From Shewanella waksmanii ATCC BAA-643 (GTDB lineage: Bacteria > Pseudomonadota > Gammaproteobacteria > Enterobacterales > Shewanellaceae), in the NCBI RefSeq assembly GCF_000518805.1, contig NZ_JAEH01000010.1:1-64000 (forward strand): DNA of 64,000 bases. The letters run 5' to 3'. The number at the start of each line of letters is the position of its first letter. Within the stretch, counting starts at the first letter, position 1. The notes under the pieces were generated by a model that was not told where the DNA came from, ran no database searches, and was given only the letters and a program-made list of their open reading frames with translations. A program made the translations under genes and the position numbers. Shown piece after piece: positions 43,213-52,802 of the stretch.

Positions 43213-43220
43213 TCATGTTT

Positions 43221-44516
43221 ATGCGAAATGATGTAGCTGCTTCACCCATAGATAACACCCCATCAGTTAACGCTTCACAGGCAGAAAAACTCAGTTGGAC
43301 CCGCACAGATACTACCTGGATGCTGAGCTTATTTGGCACCGCAGTGGGCGCTGGCATTTTATTTTTGCCGATTAATGCTGGTATGGGAGGTTTTTGGCCA
43401 CTCGTGATGATGGCATTGCTCATCGGCCCGATGACTTACTTAGCTCACCGCGGTTTATCTCGCTTCGTTTGCGCTTCACAAAAGCAGGGCAGTGACATCA
43501 CCGACGTGGTTGAAGAGTGCTTCGGCGTAGGTGCAGGTAAAGCCATAACAGTACTGTATTTTTTTGCTATTTATCCTATCGTATTGATATACGGCGTAGG
43601 GATTACTAATACCGTTGACAGCTTCATTGTCAATCAGTTGGGTATGGCTTCACCGCCACGTTTTATTCTGTCTGGAGTACTGATTCTGGCGATGATGTCA
43701 GTGATGGTGTCTGGCGAGAAGTTAATGCTCAAGGTCACCCAGTTTTTAGTTTACCCATTGGTCGCCATTCTGGCCTTTATGTCACTGTACCTTATCCCAA
43801 GTTGGAAGACCGACGCGTTAATGTCGGTACCGACTACCGGTGATTTTTTGGGGACGGTATGGTTAACGATTCCGGTATTGGTTTTTGCTTTCAACCACTC
43901 TCCGGCAATCTCACAGTTCTCGGTATCTTTGAAGCGTGAGCACGGCGCGAACGCGGCTAAAAAAGCCGATGTGATACTGCGCAATACCAGCATGATGTTA
44001 GTTGGCTTTGTGATGTTGTTTGTATTTTCTTGTGTGTTGTCGCTAAGCCCAGCACAGTTGGCTGAAGCCAAATCAGAAAACCTACCGATTTTGTCCTATC
44101 TGGCTAATGTCCATGCCAGTGGCTTTGTGAGTTACTTTGGCCCCATCATTGCGGTTATCGCGATTGTATCATCGTTCTTTGGCCACTACTTAGGCGCGAC
44201 AGAAGGCTTAAAAGGGATCATTGCTAAGCAGTTACGCAGCAGCAATAAAACCGTATCAGATGCCAAGTTAGACAAGTTTATTCTAGGTTTTATGTTCCTC
44301 AGTATTTGGGGTGTCGCGATCATCAACCCCAGTATTTTAGGCATGATTGAAGCGCTAGGTGGACCGATTATTGCGGCTATCTTGTATTTGATGCCGATGT
44401 ACGCGGTTTACAAGGTGCCAGCACTAAAAGCTTATCGCGGCCGCATTAGCAATGTGTTTGTCATCATTGCGGGTTTACTCGCCATGACGGCAATCGTGTT
44501 TGGCATGCTGTCTTAA
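43221..44516 (+). CDS. sdaC: Serine transporter SdaC (HAAAP family)
   Basis: Inner-membrane L-serine:proton symporter. The protein has about eleven hydrophobic helices and follows E. coli SdaC (429 residues) closely: [54 protein letters not shown], and [14 protein letters not shown] prefer the ATG at 43221, where AAAGG is eight bases upstream, over the ATG at 43215, where it is only two. It precedes the serine dehydratase gene by 77 bp, so uptake and deamination are expressed together. A potentially structured leader lies directly upstream. Confidence 0.94.
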   Translation: MRNDVAASPIDNTPSVNASQAEKLSWTRTDTTWMLSLFGTAVGAGILFLPINAGMGGFWPLVMMALLIGPMTYLAHRGLSRFVCASQKQGSDITDVVEECFGVGAGKAITVLYFFAIYPIVLIYGVGITNTVDSFIVNQLGMASPPRFILSGVLILAMMSVMVSGEKLMLKVTQFLVYPLVAILAFMSLYLIPSWKTDALMSVPTTGDFLGTVWLTIPVLVFAFNHSPAISQFSVSLKREHGANAAKKADVILRNTSMMLVGFVMLFVFSCVLSLSPAQLAEAKSENLPILSYLANVHASGFVSYFGPIIAVIAIVSSFFGHYLGATEGLKGIIAKQLRSSNKTVSDAKLDKFILGFMFLSIWGVAIINPSILGMIEALGGPIIAAILYLMPMYAVYKVPALKAYRGRISNVFVIIAGLLAMTAIVFGMLS

Positions 44517-44593
44517 GCGAATTTGTTGCAGTGAGTGACAACAAGCCGTCGGCCAATGCCGGCGGTTGATATTGGATAGGTTAAGGTAACGCC

Positions 44594-45961
44594 ATGTTCA
44601 GTGCATTTGAAATTTTTAAAATTGGTATCGGCCCATCAAGCTCCCACACTGTGGGGCCGATGAAGGCTGCTAAAATGTTCGCCCAAGAGTTAATTGATAG
44701 CGAACGACTGAGTGAGGTAACCCGTGTCAGCGTGGGTATTTATGGCTCTTTGTCACTGACGGGCAAAGGTCATCATACCGATATCGCTATAATTATGGGG
44801 CTGGCGGGTAATAGTCCTGAGACTGTCGACATTGATAGCATTACGCCTTTCATCAATGAAGTCGAGCGATTACAAGTATTGCCTTTGAGCGCCGAAAAAC
44901 ACTTAGTGGACTTTCCTTCCCACGCAGTGGTTTTTCACGATCATGCGTTACCACTGCATGAAAACGGCATGAGTTTACATGCTTATCATGGTGATGAGTG
45001 CGTGCTGAGCAAAACCTACTACTCTATTGGCGGTGGCTTTATTGTCGAAGAAGCACAGTTTAATTTGGTGGCGGCAAATGAAGTGATTGTGCCTTACCCT
45101 TTCAACAATGCCGCTGAACTGCTCAGCACCTGCCGTGAAAATGGCATGAGCATTAGCGCACTGATGATGGCTAACGAACAAGTATTCAATAGCGAACAAG
45201 CTATTTATGATGGTTTTGGTGCGGTGTGGAATACCATGCAGCAAGCGATTGATAAAGGTTGCCGTACTGAAGGGGTATTAGCTGGGCCGTTACGGGTGCC
45301 TCGCCGCGCCCCGGCGCTGTACCGTCAATTAATGACCCAAGAGCGCTTATCGGCAGATCCTATGGTGATTGTGGATTGGGTTAACGTGTTTGCATTAGCG
45401 GTGAGTGAGGAAAATGCGGCAGGTGGTCGAGTCGTGACTTCGCCGACCAATGGGGCTGCGGGGATTATTCCTGCAGTATTAGCTTATTATGATAAGTTTA
45501 TTCAGCCTGTCACTGAGCAAGAGTATACCCGCTACTTTTTGGCGGCCGCTGCGGTGGGCTCATTGTATAAACGTAACGCCTCTATTTCCGGTGCCGAAGT
45601 GGGTTGCCAAGGGGAGGTTGGGGTAGCTTGCTCTATGGCTGCAGCTGGATTGGCCGAAATCATGGGGGCGACGCCATCACAGGTCTGTATTGCAGCTGAA
45701 ATTGGTATGGAGCATAACTTAGGACTGACTTGCGATCCTGTTGCTGGGCAAGTGCAAGTACCGTGTATTGAACGCAATGCGATAGCGGCAGTTAAAGCCA
45801 TTAACGCATCAAGAATGGCGATGCGTCGCAATAGCGAGCCCAAAGTGTGCTTAGATAAAGTGATTGCTACCATGTACGAGACAGGCAAAGACATGCATGT
45901 TAAGTACCGCGAAACCAGTCAAGGTGGCTTAGCAATAAAAGTAACCAGTATCTGCGCTTAA
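44594..45961 (+). CDS. sdaA: L-serine dehydratase (iron-sulfur type)
   Basis: Deaminates L-serine to pyruvate and ammonia with a [4Fe-4S] cluster. The 455 residues show the [11 protein letters not shown] motif of the beta domain, and three conserved Cys in [16 protein letters not shown] and VPCIERN, which hold the cluster. [17 protein letters not shown] is a further catalytic block. Length and order fit the single-chain SdaA/SdaB enzymes of gamma-proteobacteria; SdaA and SdaB cannot be told apart with confidence. It is the second gene after sdaC, with a strong terminator after it. Confidence 0.94.
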   Translation: MFSAFEIFKIGIGPSSSHTVGPMKAAKMFAQELIDSERLSEVTRVSVGIYGSLSLTGKGHHTDIAIIMGLAGNSPETVDIDSITPFINEVERLQVLPLSAEKHLVDFPSHAVVFHDHALPLHENGMSLHAYHGDECVLSKTYYSIGGGFIVEEAQFNLVAANEVIVPYPFNNAAELLSTCRENGMSISALMMANEQVFNSEQAIYDGFGAVWNTMQQAIDKGCRTEGVLAGPLRVPRRAPALYRQLMTQERLSADPMVIVDWVNVFALAVSEENAAGGRVVTSPTNGAAGIIPAVLAYYDKFIQPVTEQEYTRYFLAAAAVGSLYKRNASISGAEVGCQGEVGVACSMAAAGLAEIMGATPSQVCIAAEIGMEHNLGLTCDPVAGQVQVPCIERNAIAAVKAINASRMAMRRNSEPKVCLDKVIATMYETGKDMHVKYRETSQGGLAIKVTSICA

Positions 45962-45973
45962 CCGTGTAGTGCT

Positions 45974-46004
45974 AAAAAAGCCGTCGCTTGTCGACGGCTT
46001 TTTT
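45974..46004. terminator. Bidirectional terminator after sdaA
   Basis: AAAAAAGCCGTCG and CGACGGCTTTTTT pair over 13 bp with a 5-base loop, giving U-tracts on both strands between sdaA and the convergent GNAT gene. Confidence 0.93.
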
Positions 46005-46016
46005 GTATTAGGCTGG

Positions 46017-46460
46017 TTACTTCTGTTCATACATCAAGTAGTAGCTTTGCTCCATTCCCAAAGCACTATAGGTTTGTTGCGCTTTGGTGTTGTCCTGCTC
46101 GACATATAATCGGAAGCTTGCCGCGCCACCATTGTCTGCGGCGATGTTTTTAACCGCATCATAAAGCTTTTTATAAATGCCCTGGCGACGGTTTTGTGGG
46201 CGAATATAGACGCTTTGGATCCAATAATAATCTTTTGCTCGCCAGTCGCTCCATTCGTAAGTCACCATGAGTGAGCCGGCAATTTCGCCATCAATTTCTG
46301 CGACCAAATAGAAGCCGCGGCTAGGGTTTTCAATCAAACTGGTTACGCCACGCCTTAAGATAGTGTCATCGAGGGTTAACCCTTCTGTTTCTTGTGCCAT
46401 CGCTTGGTTGAAAGCCACAAGTGCATTGATATCGTTACTATTACCCTGTCTGATCTGCAT
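46017..46460 (-). CDS. GNAT family N-acetyltransferase
   Basis: A 147-residue acetyltransferase. IRQGNSNDINALVAFNQAMA starts the fold, VYIRPQNRRQGIYKKLYDAV is the acetyl-CoA loop (RRQGIYK), and NTKAQQTYSALGM is the C-terminal motif. Acceptor unknown. ATG start; it ends near the bidirectional terminator of sdaA, so it is monocistronic. Confidence 0.87.
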   Translation of the reverse strand: MQIRQGNSNDINALVAFNQAMAQETEGLTLDDTILRRGVTSLIENPSRGFYLVAEIDGEIAGSLMVTYEWSDWRAKDYYWIQSVYIRPQNRRQGIYKKLYDAVKNIAADNGGAASFRLYVEQDNTKAQQTYSALGMEQSYYLMYEQK

Positions 46461-46604
46461 GACGATTACTTATTTTGAGGAATACGGCTGGCTACTTTAG
46501 CACTTTTTCTTCTGTGTGGAAGTGAAAAATAGCCGCAATTTTTATTCGACTAAAGTCTAACTCTGCTAAACTTTTATTATTCCACTTTGTTGATGAGGTG
46601 CATG

Positions 46605-46979
46605 ATGCCAGAGCGTAAAACTTCTAGTCAGTTAGCCGCCAATAAAACACATCAATCTGCTGCGCTGCGGCCGGATCCTTCGGTGCCATCAGTGTCGGAG
46701 GCTCAGTTAATTGAGCAGACACAGCACGCTCTCGAACGTGACTGTGATGAAGTGCACCATGTGTGGCATTTTGTCATTACGCTTGCAACCCTAGGCGTAT
46801 GGGCGCTTGTCTGGTGGCACCTTATTTTACGTGCACAAGGTAAGAAGGGGCATTTGTTTCATGGATTTGATGATGCCTATTGGAGCTATCTTATTGAGCG
46901 TGAACAGCCGCCTGCTGCTTTACATCGCCAACAGTTTGATAAGCCAGTTAGTCGCAGTTACCGTCAGTTTGATGCCTAA
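46605..46979 (+). CDS. Small single-pass membrane protein, unknown
   Basis: No family recognised. From the ATG at 46605 (GAGG six bases before) it has 124 residues: a polar N-terminal part of about 50, one strongly hydrophobic Trp-rich helix (FVITLATLGVWALVWWHLIL), and a basic/aromatic cytoplasmic tail (GKKGHLFHGFDDAYWSYL). The frame is open back to a TTG at 46587, with an extra Met run. A terminator lies 104 bp downstream. Confidence 0.65.
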   Translation: MPERKTSSQLAANKTHQSAALRPDPSVPSVSEAQLIEQTQHALERDCDEVHHVWHFVITLATLGVWALVWWHLILRAQGKKGHLFHGFDDAYWSYLIEREQPPAALHRQQFDKPVSRSYRQFDA

Positions 46980-47082
46980 ATCATAAACTTAGTGACATGG
47001 AGCAAAGTGGGGTTAAGGTTGAACAGGTTCAAACTAGCGAAGATAAGTTGTCAAACAAAGTCAGTACGAACAGCATATTAAT

Positions 47083-47117
47083 GAGCGTAACATCGAAGGC
47101 AGATGTTACGCTCTTTT
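47083..47117 (+). terminator. Terminator after the small membrane protein gene
   Basis: GAGCGTAACATC and GATGTTACGCTC pair over 12 bp with a 7-base loop, followed by TTTTA. Confidence 0.85.
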
Positions 47118-47157
47118 ACCCCATCAACTAAAGTGATAGCTGATTGGTATTGAGTTT

Positions 47158-47571
47158 TTACAAACGGCTTAAGATTAATTGAGTGTTACCTTGCTCATCT
47201 TGAAGCAGTAGCTTGCCTTGGCTCATTTTACCCTGCGAAATTAAAGGTAGCGCCCCCATGACGCGCTGTTCTTGCACCATTAGTGCTTCAACACAGGCTT
47301 TCATGGTGTTACCGGCAGGCATTATGCTCACCTGCTGACCTTCCACACTATACTGTCCAAAAAGCTGGTTACAGCTATTGTTGCCTGACAACTGGCCATC
47401 TTCTGCAAAGGTGAGTTTGGCGGGACTATAGTCGATGACGGGTTTTGCTTGTGCAACTTCAATATGCCAAGTACCAATAAGATTCAACTGGGGTTGTTCG
47501 GTTTGTGGTGCGGACTGGCAAGCAGCCAAGCCCAATAATGCAGCACCTAATACAATAAGCTGTTTAGACAT
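47158..47571 (-). CDS. META-domain lipoprotein (HslJ-like)
   Basis: A 137-residue lipoprotein: signal with lipobox LAAC, then a META domain. The family pattern LIGTWHIEVAQA, LTFAEDGQLSGNNSCNQLFGQYSVEGQQ and MKACVEALMVQEQRV is clear; HslJ of E. coli is the known member, linked to novobiocin resistance and heat shock. The ATG at 47571 is chosen because the lipoprotein signal starts there; the frame is open to 47613. Outer-membrane placement is likely since the residue after Cys is Gln, not Asp. Confidence 0.88.
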   Translation of the reverse strand: MSKQLIVLGAALLGLAACQSAPQTEQPQLNLIGTWHIEVAQAKPVIDYSPAKLTFAEDGQLSGNNSCNQLFGQYSVEGQQVSIMPAGNTMKACVEALMVQEQRVMGALPLISQGKMSQGKLLLQDEQGNTQLILSRL

Positions 47572-47763
47572 GAGTGTGGATTCCAAGGTAGATATAGGGA
47601 TATAGTTTGACAATTCTTACGCTAGATAAAAAGATCAAATTAGGCTTTTTTGATGATCTTTTGTTTATTTTGGCGGTTTTTGTGCTGTTTAGTCCATCAA
47701 TTGGGCTAATTGCGCGATAACATCAACGCTTGAACGCGGTTATCGCTCATTGAGGGGCGAGTT

Positions 47764-47994
47764 ATGATTCGAACATTAAAGTTATTGCACTGGCTTGGGC
47801 TGTTGATGCTTACCGCGGGCGTTGGTTGTTATTTGATGACAGAGATGGCGCAACAAGTCAGTGGTATGGTTACCATCGCTTCCCTTATTGGACTTGGGTT
47901 GGTGGCGATGTCGCCATTTCCTGTGGTGCTATTTATCCAGTGGGCTAAAGCGCAACCTACTCATACAGACAGCCCACGGGATAACAAGGATTAG
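47764..47994 (+). CDS. Small two-helix membrane protein, unknown
   Basis: A 76-residue protein with two hydrophobic helices (about 5-24 and 33-58) and a polar tail ending SPRDNKD. GAGGGGCGA precedes the ATG by five to ten bases, a good ribosome site. Not recognised. It is tail to tail with the GAF/GGDEF-like gene. Confidence 0.6.
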   Translation: MIRTLKLLHWLGLLMLTAGVGCYLMTEMAQQVSGMVTIASLIGLGLVAMSPFPVVLFIQWAKAQPTHTDSPRDNKD

Positions 47995-47999
47995 GCTGA

Positions 48000-48944
48000 T
48001 TACAATTTAATATTTAGCAGTTTTTCCTTGTTATCAGCGAGGTTTTGCATAGCGGCTTTTTGCATGGGCTCAAGGGATTGGTGGGTGTTAGGGGTAAAAT
48101 AGCTTTGCCCTGTAACAACATTGAGCTTGATACTTTCTTTTGCTATCTGCTTTTTAAGCCGATTGATCAACGCTGACAAATTAGATTCGTTGTCAACAAA
48201 TGCCAAGATAATGAACATGCGCTCACCGATGCGTGCGGACACATCAGCATCCCGTAAATTATCATGCACGATTCGTGCTATCTGGCGTAATTTTTGTTCA
48301 TGCAGTAATTGGGTTTCGCTCGCTTGTGGGGCAATATCCTCTAACAAAATGATACCCGCATGGGAGCCAAAACGGCGGCTTAGGCTTAGCTGTCTGGGGG
48401 CCATTAGGCTAAAGCCGTAAGGGTTGAGCATGCAGGTTTGCTCATCTTGTACCGACAGCATCTGTACTTGCTGCATTAAGTGAAGTTGCTTTAACTCACC
48501 TTGTATTAGAGATTTTGCAGTTTCTAACAGTGGCAAAAGCTTGTTCAGATACTGCAATTGTTTCGCTTGGCAAATAATAATAGCACCAAATAGGAAACCA
48601 TCTGGCCAGTACAAAGGTAAGATGATTAACTGCTCAAACTGGCGCAGTTGCAGAGATAGGTTTTGTGTTTCAGAACTTTGAACAATGCCATATCCCGTGT
48701 AGCTTGTTAGCAAACTCTCGAGCTCGGCATCTTGAAATTGCTCACCGCCATATAAGCCAAAATTGGTTTTTTGACGGCTGCAAACAATTTGAAAGTCGTC
48801 ATCCATTTTTTGCACGATGACACTGGACTGAGCTTGGTAAAATTCACTGAGGATATCCACTTGTTGCTGCCAGCGAGGCAGATTAATGGCCGGGTGATCT
48901 TGTTCTCGCAGCCATAAATTGTCGTGACTTTGCTGGGCAAGCAT
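48000..48944 (-). CDS. GAF-like plus degenerate GGDEF domain protein, paralogue A
   Basis: A 314-residue cytoplasmic protein. The N-terminal half (about 15-155) reads as a GAF-type sensor (SSVIVQKMDDDFQIVCSR, ILPLYWPDGFLFGAIIIC). The C-terminal half follows the GGDEF fold (LSVQDEQTCMLNPYGFSLMA, HAGIILLEDI, RDADVSARIGERMFIILAF), but the signature is RIGERMF, so the GTP-binding and catalytic residues are gone. It cannot be an active diguanylate cyclase; it may bind nucleotide or act as a regulator. AAGG lies seven bases before the ATG. It is 223 bp downstream of its paralogue at 49168-50118. Confidence 0.75.
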   Translation of the reverse strand: MLAQQSHDNLWLREQDHPAINLPRWQQQVDILSEFYQAQSSVIVQKMDDDFQIVCSRQKTNFGLYGGEQFQDAELESLLTSYTGYGIVQSSETQNLSLQLRQFEQLIILPLYWPDGFLFGAIIICQAKQLQYLNKLLPLLETAKSLIQGELKQLHLMQQVQMLSVQDEQTCMLNPYGFSLMAPRQLSLSRRFGSHAGIILLEDIAPQASETQLLHEQKLRQIARIVHDNLRDADVSARIGERMFIILAFVDNESNLSALINRLKKQIAKESIKLNVVTGQSYFTPNTHQSLEPMQKAAMQNLADNKEKLLNIKL

Positions 48945-49167
48945 GGGCGCCTTCTCTACGTTGATGCAAATGAGTCTCTACACTATCTAGCCAACTAGCA
49001 TACTGAAAAAATCGCTACAGCATAACCGTTTCTTTTACCGTTTTAAGGAACAGTCTGTTTGCCTGTTAAAGCTGTGATCTAAGGCGGCTTGTATGATTTT
49101 TGACCTTGCACGCTTATAGAATGTATGGTGTTGTATTCGGTTATAACCAATCGATAATTAAGAGTTT

Positions 49168-50118
49168 TTACTCAGTTTCTTGCGGTTGTTGCTGATAAGA
49201 TTTCAGACCAGACTTAGCCGCCTCTATCATTGGGGCTAACTTAGCGGGTGAGTCTGGTGCAAAAAAACTGTGGGAGCGATCGAGTAGCAAGTTAGGGTTT
49301 TGCTGAGTCAGCAGTTTTTCTATTCTTAAATAGATATGCTGCAAGTCCCGTTCAGAATCAACAAAAACTAACACGATAAATAGATCATTGCTGTAATGGG
49401 CAGCAATATCTGCGGTGCGAATGGTGTCTTGGATAATGCCACCTAGTAGGCGGTTATGTTTATCTTCAATTTGCGGTATTTGTGGAGACTGGCTATCGAG
49501 TTCAAACATCAAAATGCCGGCATGGGCACCAAAACGTCGGCCCAGATTGAGTTGACGCGGAGCCATCATAATAAAGCCGTAGTGGTTTAACATGCCGGTT
49601 TCGCGATCACGCATCGACAATGATTCAATGCGCTGGCTTTGGCACAATAACGCTAAATCTTGCTGCAACAAAATTTGAAATGGCTCCAACATAAACGCGT
49701 TAATGTTGGCCGATTCATCTTCGTTGGGCTCAACGACACATAAACAACCAAAAACGCTGCCGTCAGGCCATAGAATAGGTCGCGAAATCAGTTGTCGATT
49801 GGCGCCTAAATCATTGACCACATCTTCTTTAATATATTGGGTTAAATCTATGCTTAAGCCATCAGGGTCGGAATTGCTCATTGTGTCAAATAAGCTCAAG
49901 TTATCGTCATATAAAGTGCCCGAGATAAATTTTCTGCTAGGGTTGGCCGAGCCGACGATGACTTCAAAACCGAGATCGGTGCGCTGCGCGACAAAGGCGG
50001 CTTCAGATTGGTAGTAGCGTTTCATTAACTCGCACTGATGCATCCAACGCACTAAATTTATCTGCGCGTGGTCATCTTCAAGTAAACTCAAACCAGTATC
50101 TATGGTGTCGGGCAGCAT
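49168..50118 (-). CDS. GAF-like plus degenerate GGDEF domain protein, paralogue B
   Basis: Paralogue of the gene at 48000-48944, same length and same domain order. The GAF-like half has SRPILWPDGSVFGCLCVVEP; the GGDEF-like half has MRDRETGMLNHYGFIMMAPRQLNLGRRFGAHAG (in two parts) and AAHYSNDLFIVLVF in place of GGDEF. The shared RQL.L.RRFG.HAGI stretch shows recent tandem duplication or conserved constraint. ATG at 50118 is chosen by analogy: both genes read GCCC-ATGCT. GTG at 50124 is possible. A binding partner or c-di-GMP-related role is inferred only. Confidence 0.75.
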   Translation of the reverse strand: MLPDTIDTGLSLLEDDHAQINLVRWMHQCELMKRYYQSEAAFVAQRTDLGFEVIVGSANPSRKFISGTLYDDNLSLFDTMSNSDPDGLSIDLTQYIKEDVVNDLGANRQLISRPILWPDGSVFGCLCVVEPNEDESANINAFMLEPFQILLQQDLALLCQSQRIESLSMRDRETGMLNHYGFIMMAPRQLNLGRRFGAHAGILMFELDSQSPQIPQIEDKHNRLLGGIIQDTIRTADIAAHYSNDLFIVLVFVDSERDLQHIYLRIEKLLTQQNPNLLLDRSHSFFAPDSPAKLAPMIEAAKSGLKSYQQQPQETE

Positions 50119-50243
50119 GGGCACTATTTCCTTGTGAACATTAATTCATTGTGGCTTGTGGTCGGTGTTTTTGCAAACCTAGGCGATTTGTTTCAATCTG
50201 GCGAACTCAGTACAATAGCGTTTTTACGTTACAGACAGTATTG

Positions 50244-50786
50244 ATGATCACAATTAGAGCCGCGATCGCTGCTGATGCCGCAGCTATTGCTCAGTTAGAG
50301 CAGCAGCATATTAATGCTGAATTAGGTCAGTCAGCGGTGGCAATGACTGGGCAGAGCTTTTCACTAGCGCAAATTGAACAATTGATAGACCAGCACTGGG
50401 TTGCGGTAGCGCAATCAAAAGCAGAAATTGTGGGTTATGTGATTGCGGGCCGCTGGTCGTTCTATCAGCAATGGCCGCTATATCAATTTTTACAGCGAAA
50501 AGTTAGCGACTATCAAATTGATGGTCGAACACTGAGTGCGAAAAACAGTTGCCAGTATGGTCCAATCTGGATCAGTCAACACTTTCGTCAGCAAGGGATT
50601 TTTACCCAGTTAGTTGCGCAATTGCTGAGTCAATTGCCGGGCGATATTCACAGTGTGGTGACTTTTATCGCCGAAGACAACCAAGCCTCTTTTAACGCCC
50701 ATACTTATGGCGCAAAAATGCAAGTATTGGATTATTTTGACTTTGATGACCGAGATTATTACCTACTTGGTTGCCAAGCGAGGTGA
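50244..50786 (+). CDS. GNAT family N-acetyltransferase
   Basis: A 180-residue acetyltransferase from ATG 50244: ITIRAAIAADAAAIAQLEQQ opens the fold, ISQHFRQQGIFTQLVAQLL holds the acetyl-CoA loop, and DNQASFNAHTYGAKMQ is the last motif. The frame is open upstream to 50151, but that extension would be a Cys/Arg-rich leader unlike the family and overlaps the neighbouring promoter. It is divergent from the GAF/GGDEF pair, and a small gene follows it almost directly (5 bp). Confidence 0.83.
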   Translation: MITIRAAIAADAAAIAQLEQQHINAELGQSAVAMTGQSFSLAQIEQLIDQHWVAVAQSKAEIVGYVIAGRWSFYQQWPLYQFLQRKVSDYQIDGRTLSAKNSCQYGPIWISQHFRQQGIFTQLVAQLLSQLPGDIHSVVTFIAEDNQASFNAHTYGAKMQVLDYFDFDDRDYYLLGCQAR

Positions 50787-50791
50787 GTGTG

Positions 50792-51127
50792 ATGCAAGAC
50801 GAGCAAGATTTTAGTGAGCTATTTAAGGCCTATTTGGATTTGCAATTATCCGCTTTCGATAATCTTAAGTTAGTCACTGCGGTATTGACCGAGCACGAGC
50901 AATCTCATCAATGCTATCGTGGTGAACGCGATGGGGCGCCATGGTACTTTGTCCAATGGCAAGAGCAAGTGATTGAATGTGGCAAAACCAATGACTACGC
51001 AGCCAGTATTGCCCTTGTAAATAAAGCGATCCCTTTTAGCTCAAGCGAAGAGATAGATGTACCGGTTATGTCACTACAGCAGGTCGGCTACATGTGCATG
51101 GAATATGCACACTTTGATCATTGTTAA
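50792..51127 (+). CDS. Conserved hypothetical acidic protein
   Basis: Not recognised. It encodes about 111 residues from the ATG at 50792, five bases after the preceding GNAT stop; the ribosome site GAGGTGAG overlaps that gene's end, so the two are probably translationally coupled. No signal or membrane helix. It is rich in acidic and aromatic residues (APWYFVQWQEQVIEC; YMCMEYAHFDHC), with Cys and His clustered at the C-terminus, where a metal site is conceivable. Confidence 0.6.
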   Translation: MQDEQDFSELFKAYLDLQLSAFDNLKLVTAVLTEHEQSHQCYRGERDGAPWYFVQWQEQVIECGKTNDYAASIALVNKAIPFSSSEEIDVPVMSLQQVGYMCMEYAHFDHC

Positions 51128-51237
51128 GCTCAAATAGCGCACCAGATTGCTGAATATTAATTGTTGTTAAACTAAGCCGAAACGATTAGCGCTTATGTTA
51201 GCATCGATTAATGGTGTGTTTGTCTGTGTTCTTTTCT

Positions 51238-51663
51238 ATGCCAACGCAAATCAAAATCAGTAAATTTAATGCCGTCATTGTGCTACTCACCGCAATGATG
51301 CTGCTATTTATCAGCTGGGCAATTTACAGTGCCAATATTGGCCAGCAGACCCTATTTACCGAGTTGGTGAGGGCTTTGCCCTATGGTGACAAAATTGGCC
51401 ATTTTGTGTTGTTTGGCACGTTAAGCCTACTGCTCAATTTAAGTTTGTCGATGCGAGTATTCCGGCCTCTAAAATGCTATTGGGGAACCTTGTTAGTGGC
51501 GGTATTTGTGGTGGTGGAAGAGGGCTCTCAAGCGCTAATCCCGAGCCGAACCTTTGACTTAGCTGATTTACTCGCCGATGCTGGCGGCCTGGCATGCGCC
51601 GCCATTTTGACTTACTTCATCGACCATCGCCTGAAAAAGCGCGCAATAGCGCAAACTTATTGA
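51238..51663 (+). CDS. VanZ-family membrane protein
   Basis: A 141-residue protein with four hydrophobic helices. The VanZ-like hallmarks are DKIGHFVLFGTLSLL in helix two and the conserved VVEEGSQALIPSRTFDLADLLADAGG. VanZ proteins are small membrane proteins tied to envelope stress or glycopeptide tolerance in Gram-positives; the role here is unknown. ATG at 51238 is taken over the frame's first codon at 51211. Its last seven bases overlap the end of the convergent bax gene. Confidence 0.78.
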   Translation: MPTQIKISKFNAVIVLLTAMMLLFISWAIYSANIGQQTLFTELVRALPYGDKIGHFVLFGTLSLLLNLSLSMRVFRPLKCYWGTLLVAVFVVVEEGSQALIPSRTFDLADLLADAGGLACAAILTYFIDHRLKKRAIAQTY

Positions 51664-52640
51664 TTAGTGCCAACCAGGTGCAACGGTTGGTCATTGCTGA
51701 GATAGGCTTCATCAACCTGTTGTAATTTATTAAAGTCGATCATTGACCTAATACCGTCTATATAGGCTTGGCCACGTTCTGAATATTTGTCCAATGTGGT
51801 GGCCAGTTCCATGCCGGTAATAGGCAGGCTTTGCTGACGTAGCTCAGCTCGTAATGTGCGTAACTTTTCATAGGCAGCGTTGCGATTGATATTAAGCACA
51901 TACCCCTCAACAGAGGCTAATGGTGTGTCAAAGCGGGCTAAGCCGTAATTACCTAACTCTTTGCGTTGCTGTTTTGGAATCATCCCATTACCGCTAAAAT
52001 CCCACTGTCCGAAAAACGCATTGCCTTCAACGGTAAAGCGAGAGGTTGCCCAACCACTTTCTTCGGCCGCCTGCGCAAGCGCAAGCGAAGGTGGAATGAT
52101 ATCAATGTGAGATAGCAGTATTTGTCTTTCAGGCTCCGTAAGTTGAGTTGTAGAAGCGGTCTTTATTCGGTACTTCTCCGCCAGACCAATAAGTTGGGTG
52201 TCAGCCAATTGTGCAGCTTGTGCGATCTTTCTCTCAGCAAGGACCTTCTCGTTTGCGACCAGTATGAGGGGGGCCATCAGCCGGAAAAATACCATTTTTT
52301 TGGTTTGTACTGGGATTTCATTTGAGGTTTGTTGCCATTTTTCGCTGACACTTTCGAACGTTAGCCTTGGCACTTCGCGGTTGCCTTCACGCCAGCTTTC
52401 GTTGTTGTAGTTGAGTGAGTCAAATAGTGCGATTAGCGCATCTAAAGACTCAATAGTGACATCTTTTGCTTGGCTAATTTTGATCTGCTTGGTGTTGGCT
52501 GCCAGGCGAGATGCTTTATTTTCATCTGTCATGCCTGCCGTTTGTGGCGCGGTGTTGTCTGTTTGGCTGACATATAGGCCTACTGCAATTAGCGCAACAG
52601 CAGCTACTGCGATGGCAAGTTTGATTTGGCTAGGGGTCAT
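51657..52640 (-). CDS. bax: Bax family glucosaminidase-like protein
   Basis: A 327-residue protein with an N-terminal membrane anchor (about 7-24) and a C-terminal glucosaminidase (FlgJ-like, GH73) domain: LLSHIDIIPPSLALAQAAEESGW with catalytic Glu, then GNAFFGQWDFSG and YVLNINRNAAYEKLR. It should hydrolyse peptidoglycan glycan strands in the periplasm. E. coli Bax is a homologue. It is longer by an extra 50 residues at the N-terminus. ATG at 52640 overlaps nothing; it converges on the VanZ-like gene. Confidence 0.87.
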   Translation of the reverse strand: MTPSQIKLAIAVAAVALIAVGLYVSQTDNTAPQTAGMTDENKASRLAANTKQIKISQAKDVTIESLDALIALFDSLNYNNESWREGNREVPRLTFESVSEKWQQTSNEIPVQTKKMVFFRLMAPLILVANEKVLAERKIAQAAQLADTQLIGLAEKYRIKTASTTQLTEPERQILLSHIDIIPPSLALAQAAEESGWATSRFTVEGNAFFGQWDFSGNGMIPKQQRKELGNYGLARFDTPLASVEGYVLNINRNAAYEKLRTLRAELRQQSLPITGMELATTLDKYSERGQAYIDGIRSMIDFNKLQQVDEAYLSNDQPLHLVGTNQ

Positions 52641-52802
52641 GAATGAGCCTGCTTTGATAGGTCACGGTAAAAACAAATTATAGCGCTAACTTAAAGTTGT
52701 TATTGATTACTTGTCAAATAACTAAGCTTACTTGCTGCCGATAAGTGAACCAATAGGCGCGCTAATACGTAATGAGGTTATGGTTATCATTGAGGCACGC
52801 TA

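Noticed and set aside
43140-43220. Glycine riboswitch upstream of sdaC
   Set aside because: None of the conserved glycine-aptamer blocks could be found; only a generic structured leader is supported.
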